From Alternaria dauci (taxonomy: Eukaryota; Ascomycota; Dothideomycetes; Pleosporales; Pleosporaceae), in NCBI RefSeq assembly GCF_042100115.1, contig NC_091272.1, positions 620,001 through 684,000 on the forward strand: a DNA stretch of 64,000 nucleotides. The letters run 5' to 3'. Within the stretch, counting starts at the first letter, position 1, and every line of letters begins with the position of its first letter. A program made the position numbers and the translations under genes. Under the pieces are notes generated by a model. The model did no database searches. It had not been told where the DNA came from and saw nothing but the letters and a program-made list of their open reading frames with translations. Positions 54,468-64,000 of this stretch are shown one piece after another.

Positions 54468-56138
54468 TCAAGCATTCTTGCCCATCTCTATGTCGGCATC
54501 ACCACCATCACCGTCGTCATCCCATTCTCCTCCTTTGAGCCGCTTACCCAGCCAGAGACCCAACACTGTAGCTGCACTGGCAGCCAAGAACCAGCCCTCG
54601 AACCATCTCTCCGTGAAACCTGGTTCCAACGGCGCACCCAAAGCATCACCAATTTTGCTCTTCATTTCGGGCGGCAAATTGCTCCTCAGGAGTAACGCTG
54701 AACTAATCACATAGGTCGCTGTGATCTGCGAGATGATGAGGGCGAAATTTGTTCTAGCGTGATGCAGAAGGCCCGGTACTACTCTGGCAAAGAGATAGAA
54801 GGTCTGAAGGACACTGTTGAATGACAACAGCAGCATTACGCCAGAGAGGAGGAAGGAAATGGTGCGACTCCAGGCGACTCGGTCAATGGTTGGATCCCAA
54901 TGCTTCGCTAGTAGGGCAAGGACATTATTGATAGGATCATTGCTTGCAAAGCTCGCATTGGGGGACGAGAAGCGACGTAAGGTGGTAATAGTAGTCGCAA
55001 TGATGCGATACGCACAATACATGGCGAAAATGTACGAGACGATGTTGAGCAGCTTCCCGTTGGCAGTGTGCGAGCGCAGTTGATTTTGGCGACGAGCTTG
55101 AAGAACCGTCAGGGAGTTCTGAAGTGTGTGGCGCATAGTTTCGAGACCTTGAATCTCAAGCTGCAGAGTGTTCCGCTCCTGGATGTCGGGGTTTCCGCGA
55201 ATTGATCCTACTATGCGACCCATGAAGCCTTGTTGAGGGTTATCCGCAAGCTTTCGTTCGACGGCGCGAAGTCGGCTCTCTTTTGCCAAAAGCATGTCGT
55301 TTGTAGCTTGTATGCCGGCTTGCTTTCGACCAATGTCTGACTCGGTGACCTGTGCTCTATTAGTATGTATTAAAGGCGTCTCGCACTGCTGGAAAGAAGA
55401 TCGCAGACTTACTGGGCGGTACTTGACGCCAAACGTATGCCAGAGGGCAGATATGGCAGCGAATCCGGCGAGTGAGGCCATTAAACTGATGCCGATTATG
55501 CCGATTCTTTCCAGACAGCCCTCACTAAATGTATGATCATGCTCGTATGACTCTTCATGAAGATATGAACCCAGCAGGCCTCGCCCAAGATACCAGAATC
55601 CTGCCAGCCATGCCGCCAGCCCACAGAGTTCCAATGCCCATGCTGCTCTACGTCGGCTCTTCTGCTCGCCAGTGATATTCAGACCCGTCCCTGATACGAT
55701 CGAGTGGATCTCAAAAGCCGGCGTTGCGATGACGAGGAGGAAGAGCAAGGAAGGAAGCGTGATCTTGAGGGCCAGCGTTCGTGTGGCGCGGTTGACGGTG
55801 TTGGAGATTTCGCAGAGGATGAGTTCGGCTAGCACAGCGGAAAGAGCAAAGTTGGTCGAGAAGATGATGCTTGCGAGCGATCGTGCATTTGGACGCAGAC
55901 GGCTCAGCATCGTGGTCCTTTCGCGCTGGGTCGATACAGGCTGTCGCGCACCATCGTGATGCGCTTTGCGATCTGCATTGCCGGACAAGACGGGGAAGAG
56001 CCTCTGCGACACGACAAAGGCGACAACCAAAAAGGTCAGAATAAAAGGTAGCGCCGATATGGCCACTTTCATCGGACTCCGATGCAAGGCATAGTCGGGC
56101 ATGCACTCGTCGCAGTCGTCTTGGAGGATCGGGAACAT
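54468..56138 (-). CDS. Golgi pH regulator (GPHR / ABA-GPCR family) membrane protein
   Basis: Two exons on the reverse strand, 55413..56138 and 54468..55349 (535 residues), with about 8-9 hydrophobic segments. The family is an anion channel or regulator that acidifies the Golgi lumen in animals; plant relatives are GTGs. The N-terminal conserved part reads GIIGISLMASLAGFAAISALW then GVKYRPVTESDIGRKQAG across the splice; the charged coiled stretch following (about 255-330) is the family's cytoplasmic loop. The second half carries FAMYCAYRIIATT and a late VISSALLLRSNLPPEM. The 63-bp intron is frame-neutral and stop-free. The C-terminus is acidic. Confidence 0.84.
   Translation of the reverse strand: MFPILQDDCDECMPDYALHRSPMKVAISALPFILTFLVVAFVVSQRLFPVLSGNADRKAHHDGARQPVSTQRERTTMLSRLRPNARSLASIIFSTNFALSAVLAELILCEISNTVNRATRTLALKITLPSLLFLLVIATPAFEIHSIVSGTGLNITGEQKSRRRAAWALELCGLAAWLAGFWYLGRGLLGSYLHEESYEHDHTFSEGCLERIGIIGISLMASLAGFAAISALWHTFGVKYRPVSLRSSFQQCETPLIHTNRAQVTESDIGRKQAGIQATNDMLLAKESRLRAVERKLADNPQQGFMGRIVGSIRGNPDIQERNTLQLEIQGLETMRHTLQNSLTVLQARRQNQLRSHTANGKLLNIVSYIFAMYCAYRIIATTITTLRRFSSPNASFASNDPINNVLALLAKHWDPTIDRVAWSRTISFLLSGVMLLLSFNSVLQTFYLFARVVPGLLHHARTNFALIISQITATYVISSALLLRSNLPPEMKSKIGDALGAPLEPGFTERWFEGWFLAASAATVLGLWLGKRLKGGEWDDDGDGGDADIEMGKNA
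55350..55412 (-). other. Stop-free, frame-neutral intron in the GPHR gene
   Basis: 63 bp, GTAAGT..ACAG, 21 codons without a stop. Removing it joins KYRP directly to VTESD, the conserved family spacing. Confidence 0.6.
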
Positions 56139-56484
56139 CGGATTGGCGGTTCAGGTGATCCGGGAGCTAATGCGAGGTTGCTTTGTATTGCCAGTTCGTC
56201 CTGGTTATGGGAGAGGTGCGTATACCCATCGATTACGCGGCACGGTATGGATACGTTGACACATTGAGATTCTGGGAATGTGTAAGGTTACGCAAGTGAG
56301 GCAACGAGGAACCGAGGCCGGGGAACCGTAGGGGACGCGCATGCACGTCGCGGCGCTGCAGCCACACGAAACGACGTCACGCCGATCCAACCGGGGTCTG
56401 GCAGCAACATCCGACACACTATAATTTACTGTGTTTTTTGAGGCTGATGTGGGGAGCCTGATATCTTGGGTATTAATGCTAACA
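56139..56484. other. Intergenic region USP / GPHR
   Basis: 346 bp between two reverse-strand genes; nothing recognised. Confidence 0.45.
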
Positions 56485-58070
56485 CTACGCGCCTTCCGAA
56501 TCCTTCTGCGCCGAAGATGGGTCTTCGGACTTGTTCTGAGCCCCACTCATGAGACTGTTCACGTAGGACATTGACGTGTTTCCATCGCCTGCCTCTCCTT
56601 CGCCAAGGTTTGGTCCCTCCGTTGCGCCTGTCACTTTATCCACAGCGGATATGCCTGCAGTTGATACTCCGCCTTGGTCGTCTTCGTCCTCGCTGCTAGA
56701 CTGGCTACTAAGCTCTGGACTGTCCAGGTTTTGTAGATGTGGGCTCTTCATCATAGGACCAGGACTTCGGGGATCATCTCCAACCAAAGTGCTAGTACCG
56801 GTGTCCAGTTCATCCTCGCTGCTGTCTGGCGCCTGTTCCACCTGTGCTAGAGGATGCGTTTCCGCTGCAGGTTTGGGTGTGTTCACCGCGCCTGCAACTA
56901 TCGCTGCCTCGTCCTCGTTCGCGAAGAAGCTGTTGCGAGGGCTGTTGAATTCAGGAAGGCTTTCGCTCTTGGCAAGGATTTCCCTGTAGCCTTGGCGATC
57001 TGGATCGTTTGTGCGCTTGTTCTTTGCTTTGTCGCGTTTCGATGTGGGACGGACAACGATGACAGGTACTGGTGAATGCTGTAGACAGTACTTGGACACA
57101 CTACCCGGAAGTAGTCCCTGGAATCCACCTAAGCTCTTGCCTCGAGTTCCAACCACAAGAATCGCGGGTTCGTAGAGATTGATCTGGCCAGTCGTTAATC
57201 GAGATACAGCTAATCGACAAGCACACTTACCATGTCATCGATAACCTTGTTAACCTTGCCAATTGAAAACTCCAATATCAGGTTGATGGCCTTGTTGTCA
57301 TGATTCCGACTCTGTATGTCGGCCATGGTGTGCTCTGCCTCTGAACGGTATCGCCCAGTCTCCACACTCCGCTCTCCGGCTATTGCGTCTTCCTTCTCCA
57401 CCACCCTGAGGCACACTATCTCATCTCCGTCGTCGACTAGCTCGTTGATAAGCCATTGTAGAGCGTACACTGAGTACTCGTTCTCGTCGAAACCACACAG
57501 GAACGTCCGCGAACGCTTGGTGTATTCGTAGTCTTTGTGCTTGGCGATCAATGTAAAGGAACTCTCCTCGATGAAGTCTGCGGGCTTGTCGAAGGTGTCG
57601 AAAGATACACGGGGTTGGAAGACGCTAGACAGCGGTGTCAGCATGGAGTTTCGCGACTATGCAATCGCCAGAGTGAGAGGCCACCAGACATGGTGCTCCC
57701 TCTGCATTCTCCGATTCACCGGGAGCATACTTCGCCATGTTTGTTCGCCATAGACACGGGGATAGAGATATACAGGCGCAAAGGTGCGCATGCACTCGGA
57801 GTTACGGGGAGTGCATGACATATGGTAAACCAGTACTTACGGTGGAGGCGGCGGTGACGACAATCGACGTCGTTCACGGGGCTTGGGGGCGCCTCTGGGG
57901 AGCGACGAATTCCTGTGTGCGAGAAACTGGATGGAAGGCTGCCTCACTTTATCCTGCGCGAGGTGTCCGCCGGTCGGAAGCTGCAACGGGCTCACTTTGT
58001 AAGAGGCTGAGGACTTGCGAGGCGCTGGAGACGCATGCCGGCCGTCTCTGGACGTCGGGGACGCGCTCAT
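56485..58070 (-). CDS. Universal stress protein (UspA) domain protein with long disordered tail
   Basis: Three exons on the reverse strand, 57841..58070, 57231..57624 and 56485..57183 (440 residues). The first exon is a disordered Ser/Pro-rich leader ending in a Pro run (SSPPPP); a 216-bp intron follows. The UspA domain lies at about 105-255: RTFLCGFDENEYSVYALQWL, later INLYEPAILVVGTRGKSLGG and GSVSKYCLQHSPVPVIVVRP. The G-2x-G-9x-G-S/T type ATP-binding loop is well kept (GTRGKSLGGFQGLLPGSVS). A Ser/Asp/Glu-rich tail of about 180 residues completes the protein. Fungal USP proteins of this layout are common; role in stress is assumed from the family. Confidence 0.83.
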
Positions 58071-58676
58071 GATGATGTCGGAGTGAGATTACGGGCACGA
58101 GGTCTTGCACCAAAGTCCAATCAGGCGAGCGGAGCGTCCGTGAGGTCCGACGGCGAGAAACGTGCTGGCGTGGGCTTGCGCAGGCGATCGGTGCTGCTGT
58201 GCGTCGTGGACAGGGTCCTTGGCGCGGGGAATTAGCTGCTCGCGGGGTAAATGGGCGATTAACGAATGCGGTGGGGGATGTGGTAAAAGTCTCTGCAGCG
58301 GCCGTGGAAGAGGAGCAACGGGTCAAGTCAAACTTTGGTCGTCGTTGATGCACTGCCTGTTCCGGGTGACGGCATGCTTGGCTTCTTGGTGGTGTGTCGC
58401 GCGATCCGCATCCATAGTACTCGGGACCCTGGCGTGCCGCGGAACGCGCCGCTGGATGCGTTGACACATGCAAAAAGGAATGACCTCAGATGGGGCGCCA
58501 AGCAGTGGTGTCGCTGTAAAGCAGAATCAGAGGGCGAAACCGAGTCGGTTCAAGAAGCCGTTCACGACGAGAGATAAGGACAACTGTCACAAGGGTGGAA
58601 TGCATGCATGTCATTATTCCCGTTACGTCCAAGTCTAAAAGTCTATCAAGAAATGGGTTCACGGCCAGGGCATTTC
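58071..58676. other. Intergenic region upstream of USP gene
   Basis: 606 bp between ZUO1 and USP genes. No gene seen. Confidence 0.45.
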
Positions 58677-60129
58677 TCAAGCCAAAGCCTTGAGCTCGCC
58701 CTGTGTAAGCTTCGCAGCACCAATCAGACGCTGGGCCTCCTCCTGGAAGATGGCCTTGATCTTGCCAGCGTCCTTCTCACCGTTGAGCTTGCTGGTAATG
58801 GCAGCCAGCTCCTCGTTGTCCATCTTGACAATGAGCAGATCGACGTCGTTGAGAGCAGCCTCGACTTGGGAAGCGGGCGCGTCGCCGGCATCGTGGAAGT
58901 AGTTGGCGTCCTTGACAGCACCACGGACAACACGCTTGTTCTTCTTGGCTGCGTTCTTCGCAGCCTCCTTTGCTTTCTTGTTGTCTGCCTTTGCGGCCTT
59001 CTCGGCAGCCTCCTTCTCAGCAGCAGCCTTGGCCTCCTCGGCCTTCTTCCTCTCGGCCTCTTCCTTTGCGGCCTTTTCAGCGGCCTCCTTTTCGAGACGG
59101 CGCTTGTTCTTCTGCGCGCTCTCTGCTTGACGGAACTTCTTAATACGCTCGTCAAGAGCCAGAGCGTCGTCGACCAAGTGCCTCAGACGAGCAGTGTCCT
59201 CGGTCTTCTTCTTGCGACGCGCAGCCTGGTTCTTGCGTTCGACGTGACGCTTCTGGTCACGGTTCTCGTTGTCATCCGGCACATCCTCGTCGAGGTACTC
59301 AAACGTCCTCCAGCTGTCAAAGTTGTACCAGAAGTTGTAGAAGTGTTCGACCTCCTCTTTGCTGCTGTTGGCGTTGCCGAGCTTGGGCACAGGCTGCTTG
59401 TTCGAGAAGCGTCCCTCGGCTTCGAAGACTTTGCCCCAAAGCTTGTAGAAGTTGCCCTTTTGCGTCTCCTTCTTGGACGGCGGCTCAACCTCAGCGCCCT
59501 CGTCGACGGAGTCGAACTGCCTTCTCTTGACGGGGTCGGACAGGACTTCGTGGGCCTTTTGGATGCACTTGAAGAATTGGTCGTCTTCGGTTCCGCCCTT
59601 GGCAGCCTTCTTGTCGGGGTGATGCTTGAGCACCTTCCTGCGGTGGGCGCGCTTGATCTGTTCGTCGGTGGCACGCCATCGGTAGCGGGTTATGCCGAGC
59701 ACAGCGTAGTGGTCTTGAGACTGAGGGAAGAAGAAATCAGTATAGACTTGGTGACATGCGTGGTGATGTCGTCCTTACCTTCCAGTCCTTGGCTTCACGC
59801 TGCAACATGAGCGGGTCCTCAGGCTCATCAATGTCATCGGGGTCCTCCTCCTCGACGCTCTTGACGTTAGCCTGCGCCTGGATGCGGTCGTCCTCGGAGA
59901 AAGTACGCTTGTTGCGCTTCTACAGACAAATCGTCAGTACTGCATGGGTTGGTCAGTCGTTGTTGGCACAAAAACGTACTCTGCGGGCGTAGGCGAGGAA
60001 GTGTGGGCCAACGGGCTCGATCTTGCGGTCGTTTGCCTCGCTCAGCTGGCCGATGGCCTTGAAGTCCTTCTCGCCAGCCCAGCCCTCAGGCAGGACCGGC
60101 AGCGGTAGAGAGATCTCGACGTTTGCCAT
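58677..60129 (-). CDS. zuo1: Zuotin, ribosome-associated J-domain co-chaperone
   Basis: Three exons on the reverse strand, 59980..60129, 59779..59919 and 58677..59720 (444 residues, close to yeast Zuo1). With Ssz1 it forms RAC, which activates Ssb Hsp70 at the ribosome exit tunnel. The J domain follows QDHYAVLGITRYRWRATDEQ (from about 99), with HPD at 131-133. The zuotin homology region contains FYNFWYNFDSWRTFEYLDED. A long Lys/Glu/Ala-rich helix with ERKNQAARRKKK is the ribosome-binding and middle domain. The C-terminal part is the helical bundle ending TQGELKALA. Exon 1 starts MANVEISLPLPVLPEGW. It shares a 252-bp divergent promoter with the golgin gene. Confidence 0.92.
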
Positions 60130-60381
60130 TGCGCACGAATGTCGTTGTCGTGGTGGGGGAGACGGGCTGCGAGAGAAAAAGTGAGGATTCCCGCCGCACT
60201 AGCCTTACCGAACCGTGATGCTAGCGCCGTGGGTGATCCATGTCACTTGGCCGCGACGGACCCCAGAACGTGTCAGAATAGTGTTTGTCCCCCATGCTTC
60301 CGTGTCTGGTATTCCATTAAACTACTGTGTCACTTGTCTTCTTGCATGTTTTTTTATACCTCTTCATAATTTAGCACCACC

Positions 60382-63300
60382 ATGTTCCAGGTACCTCGAC
60401 CCCTTGTAGGCTGCACCACCGGAAAGCTGACGGGAGATACAGCGCCTTCGCGGAGCCATCGACGCCAGAATAGCAGAAGAGCAGGCGCGCCAGAGAGCTA
60501 CTGCACCCACGACGCCTGTGCGATCCAGCTCGACAACACGGCGATCCAATTCGCGGAACCTCTCGCCCTCGAAGCGGCCAGCGAGACCAAAAGATGTCGA
60601 TAGCAGCAAGACGGCGCCGGCAGGCAAAGGTCCTGACCCCTCAGAGTTTGACCCGGAGTTTGTCATAGGAGAGGAAGAAGACCAGCCAAGTCGAGCCGGC
60701 ACACCGCGACCAAAGGAGAAGGCGCAACCCGCAGAAGCCAGTGCCGAGGACGGCGATGGCAGCAAGGACGAGACCGAGGGGCCTACTGCCGAAGCAGAAG
60801 AGAAGGCAGAACAGCCGCCAGAGATTCCGCCAGAGGTGCAGTTGCGATTGCGCAGACTGGACAAGCTTGAGCCCAAGTATACTGGTTGGTGATGGCTTGT
60901 GTTTGTATGCGCCAAGCTAATTCCCTTGCCAGAACTCCTCCGGTCGTACCGCATCGCACACGCCAGAGTGGGCGCAATCGAAGCCTTTGAAAGCTCCCTC
61001 CGCGAATACACGCCCCTCACTTCCGTCAGCGACACTGGCGCATTCGTCGAATACCTAGGCCAACTTAACGTCAAGAGTGACATGCTCATGGAGGAGCTCA
61101 AGCGCGTGTCCAAAGAACGCGACGAGCTCAACAAGAAGCTTGAGGATGCAGAGAAACGCGCAAAGGAGGCTACAGACGAGGTGGAGACGCTCAAGTCACA
61201 AGCGCCCGTGGCCAATGAGGCTGCACAGGATGACTCTACCACACAGAATGAATCCGTCGCTCCTTCGTCTCCCTCCAAGGCGTCTAGGCAGACCGAGACC
61301 ACCGAAGAGACCGAAGACTTCTTCTCCTACGACAGCGAACTACCCCGCTTGCAGTCGCAGCTGCAAGAGAGCGAGGAGAAGGTCGGAAGGCTCGAAGAGG
61401 AGAACAAGTCGCTCAAGGACGAGCTCTCCTCGGCGCAAGAGTCCGCTCAGTCGTTCATGCAAAACCTTGAGACTAGTACAAACGATCTGAACACATTCAA
61501 AGACACGCACCAAAAGCTACAAAAGGACGCCGATGATCGCGAAAAGGAGCTCACCAACACAATCGCGGACCTCAAGGCAAAGGTTGAAAGCGCTGAAGGA
61601 GAGCTTCAGAAACACAAGGACGCCCACGAGCAGAGTGAGAAGACTATCGCCGAGCTCAAGGCGAAGCTTGATTCAACAACCAAAGAACTCGAGGATCTGC
61701 ACGCAGATAAAGGAGAGAAGATTGTGGAAGATAACCAGGTGCAGGAACTTCAACGGCGGATCGAAGAACTCCAGGGTGAACTTTCTCAACTGCGCGAAAC
61801 ACATGCCAAGGCCGAAAAGCGGAACGAGACCATGGACGGACTGCTCAGCAAGGTACGCGAACAACTCAAGGCCATGGAGACGAAGCGTGATAGTGCCCTG
61901 GCCGACCTCGAACAAGCAAAGAAAGACTTGCAGAAAGCAAATGATGAGAAGAAGACGACCAAGCCAGAATCAGTCCCACCCCCAGAGGCAACCCCAGCTC
62001 CAGCTTCTCAGAGCGCAGCAGCAAAGAAGAGGGCTCGTAACAAGAAGAACAAGAAGGGAGGAAATGGCCCTGCTGCAAGCGGAGCGCTGACGCCCGAAGC
62101 AACGCCTAGTGAAGCTGGAGACGCTGAAGGACTACTCAGTCCTCGCGATGCAGAGTTCACACCGTCTCAACTTGAGGACGCATTGAAGAATGTGGCGCAA
62201 CTAAAGTCTGATCTGGAAGAGAAGGCCGCAGCAATCGACGCACTGCAGACTGAGGTGGCTGAGAAGGCATCATCTATCGACCTTCTGAAGAAGAAGGCCA
62301 AGGATCAGGAAGATATGCAGGAGGAGATTGACACTTTGCGCCAGGATCTCCTTGATTATGGCCTCGAACATACCGAGGCCAAGGACAAGGTCAAGACATT
62401 GCAAGCTGAAAAGGCGGCACTCCAAGAGAACCTGAGCAAGCTGGAAGCTGAGATCGCTGAGCTCAAGACCAGCAAAGCATCTCAAGAGTCGTCGCAGAAA
62501 GAAAGAGAGGCACTGACGGCAGAGTTCACGGAGCTAAAGGCAAAGGCAGAGACGCTGCAGACTGATCTTTCGGTTGCAGAGAAGCTTGCTGCATCTCGTT
62601 TCAAAGACCTCACCGATATGAGAGAGGTGTTGCAAAAGGCGCAGCCTGAGCTTACGTCGTTGCGCAAGGAGGTGGCCGAGCTACGCAGCACCAAGGACGA
62701 GCTCACTACCAAGACCACAGAAGTTCGACGGTTAGAAAACCGCGAGAAAGATCTAAGGTCGGAAATTGCCGAATACCGGTCCCAACTATCAACCAAGGAG
62801 AGCGACCTCAAGACTCTTAATGACAAGATCAAACAGGAGACCAGCCAGAGGCTTGCGCTGGAGGAGACGAACAGAAAGATTCAGCGAGACCTCCAGAACT
62901 CTGAGACAGAGCGGAGGGATGTGATCGAAACCCGGGACAAGTTGACGAAAGACTTGTCAAAGGCACAGGATGAGCTCAAAGCATCACGCAAGAAGGTGCA
63001 TGATCTGGAGGAAGAAGTTGCGAAGCTCACTCGCGAAGTGGGCAGTCTACGTGAAGAAATCCAAATGAAGTCGGCTCAATCTGCGAGCGCGCAAGACTTT
63101 GTGAGTAGCATGCAGGACCAGGTACAAGAGATGAGTACGCAGATGAAAGAGGTGCGGTCCCGAAGCGAAAGCCTGGAAGAGGAGCTTGCCGATGCGCATC
63201 GATTGCTGAGCGAACGCGGACGCGAAGCTGAGACGATGAGGAGGCTATTGAACGACGCTCAAGGACGAGCTGAAACACGCGTGCGTGAAATGCAGGAGCG

Positions 63301-64000
63301 TCTCGACCTTGCAATCGAAGAGCGCGAGCGTGCAGAGGAGCAAGCCAGCACATTCAGCCGCCGACGAGCCCGAGAACTGGAAGAACTGAAGCAGAAGGTT
63401 CGCGACGCCGAGCGTGCACAAGCGCGCGCTGTGGAGGACAAAGAAGACCTTGTGACTTCGGAAAGGGAGCTCCGCAAGCAGACGGAAGATCTTGAGAGAC
63501 GGGCAGCACAGGCTAGCGAAGAAGCTTCAGAAGTCAGACTCGCCATGAGCCAACTTCGGGACGCGCTTGACGAAAGTGAGAAGCAGGCTCACGAACTGGA
63601 AAAAGAAAAGAACGATTTGCGACGAGCATTTGACGAGACTCAAAGCCGCCTGGAGAAGCTTCAAAAGTCTAGCAAGGTACGATCTTCTGCGACGATTGCC
63701 ATGGCACATACTGACGACCAGCAGGCAATGTCCGACGAGCTACGAAATCTGAAGACACGTGGCCCTGAGTCGGTTGCTCAATCCTCAAGATCCTCGATTG
63801 AGTCATCACGATCGCGCATCGCGTCACCGATACCAAAGGGCGGTGGAGCTGTGGCAGAAGCAATCGACTACGTGTACTTGAAGAACGTATTGTTGCAGTT
63901 CCTCGAGCAACGTGACAAAAAGTACCAGCAACAACTCATCCCCGTACTGGGAATGCTCCTGCATTTCGACAAGAAGGACGAGCAGAAGTGGATGGCAGCG
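60382..64000 (+). CDS. Long coiled-coil golgin with GRIP domain (IMH1-like), cut by window end
   Basis: Exons 60382..60390, 60443..60884, 60933..63676 and from 63722 to the edge; 1158 residues are present. The first exon is only 9 nt (MFQ), joined to RLRGAIDARIAEEQARQR, the usual opening of this golgin. A Ser/Arg and acidic linker precedes a coiled coil of about 900 residues with heptad Leu and Glu/Lys/Arg. The end of the window enters the GRIP domain: YVYLKNVLLQFLEQRDKK, then QLIPVLGMLLHF. GRIP domains bind Arl1-GTP at the trans-Golgi, where Imh1 tethers endosome-derived vesicles. The acceptor of the last intron could also be three bases later (63725). The C-terminal residues are missing. 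Confidence 0.86.

Noticed and set aside
58608..59810. 400-codon plus-strand ORF, rich in Leu/Val/Ala
   Set aside because: It is the antisense shadow of the zuotin coding exon; the Leu-rich look comes from complementing Lys/Glu/Ala codons.
60364..61302. 312-codon minus-strand ORF, Ser-rich
   Set aside because: Antisense of the golgin exons, whose splice junctions and GRIP domain are convincing.

Overview
The window is nuclear DNA of a filamentous ascomycete (Pezizomycotina). Most genes carry 1-6 short introns of about 45-65 bp with GT..AG ends. The gene content is typically fungal: an Argonaute of the QDE-2 type, a HET-domain protein, a Goodbye-NACHT receptor, Zn2Cys6 regulators, a DUF3425 bZIP-like protein and a PTH11-like rhodopsin-domain protein. 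The overall character suggests a dothideomycete, probably Pleosporales, but that placement is inference. I see no prokaryotic or viral block, CRISPR array or intact transposon. Gene models were spliced by hand from frame, donor and acceptor signals and family conservation.

Layout. 0-11 kb is housekeeping: the N-terminus of RNase H2 subunit B (cut by the window edge), MCM10, a tubulin-tyrosine-ligase-like protein, an unknown disordered nuclear-type protein divergent from the DASH subunit DUO1, galactokinase, and one orphan ORF. 12-31 kb is accessory: a Zn2Cys6 regulator, a 1558-residue Goodbye-NACHT-TPR-ZZ receptor ending right beside a truncated and frameshifted amidohydrolase pseudogene, then a TauD/Jlp1-like dioxygenase, a flavin monooxygenase and a Dal5/Liz1-type transporter that look like a small catabolic group. 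A 2.3-kb stretch without a recognisable gene follows, then a PTH11-like membrane protein. At 32-38 kb a HET-domain gene stands head to head with Argonaute.

38-53 kb holds a DUF3425 bZIP-like gene, an unknown gene, a GNAT acetyltransferase and a likely co-regulated group: NCS1 nucleobase/allantoin-type permease, Zn2Cys6 regulator, alpha/beta hydrolase and two XanA-like Fe(II)/2-oxoglutarate dioxygenases. The promoters of this group share TCGGCCG elements and several GATA sites, so I propose a nitrogen-regulated pathway for a purine-like or other nitrogenous substrate. 53-64 kb returns to housekeeping: an intron-containing tRNA-Ala(CGC), a small conserved protein, a Golgi pH regulator family protein, a universal-stress-domain protein, the ribosome-associated J-protein zuotin and a GRIP-domain golgin (IMH1-like) that runs off the window end.
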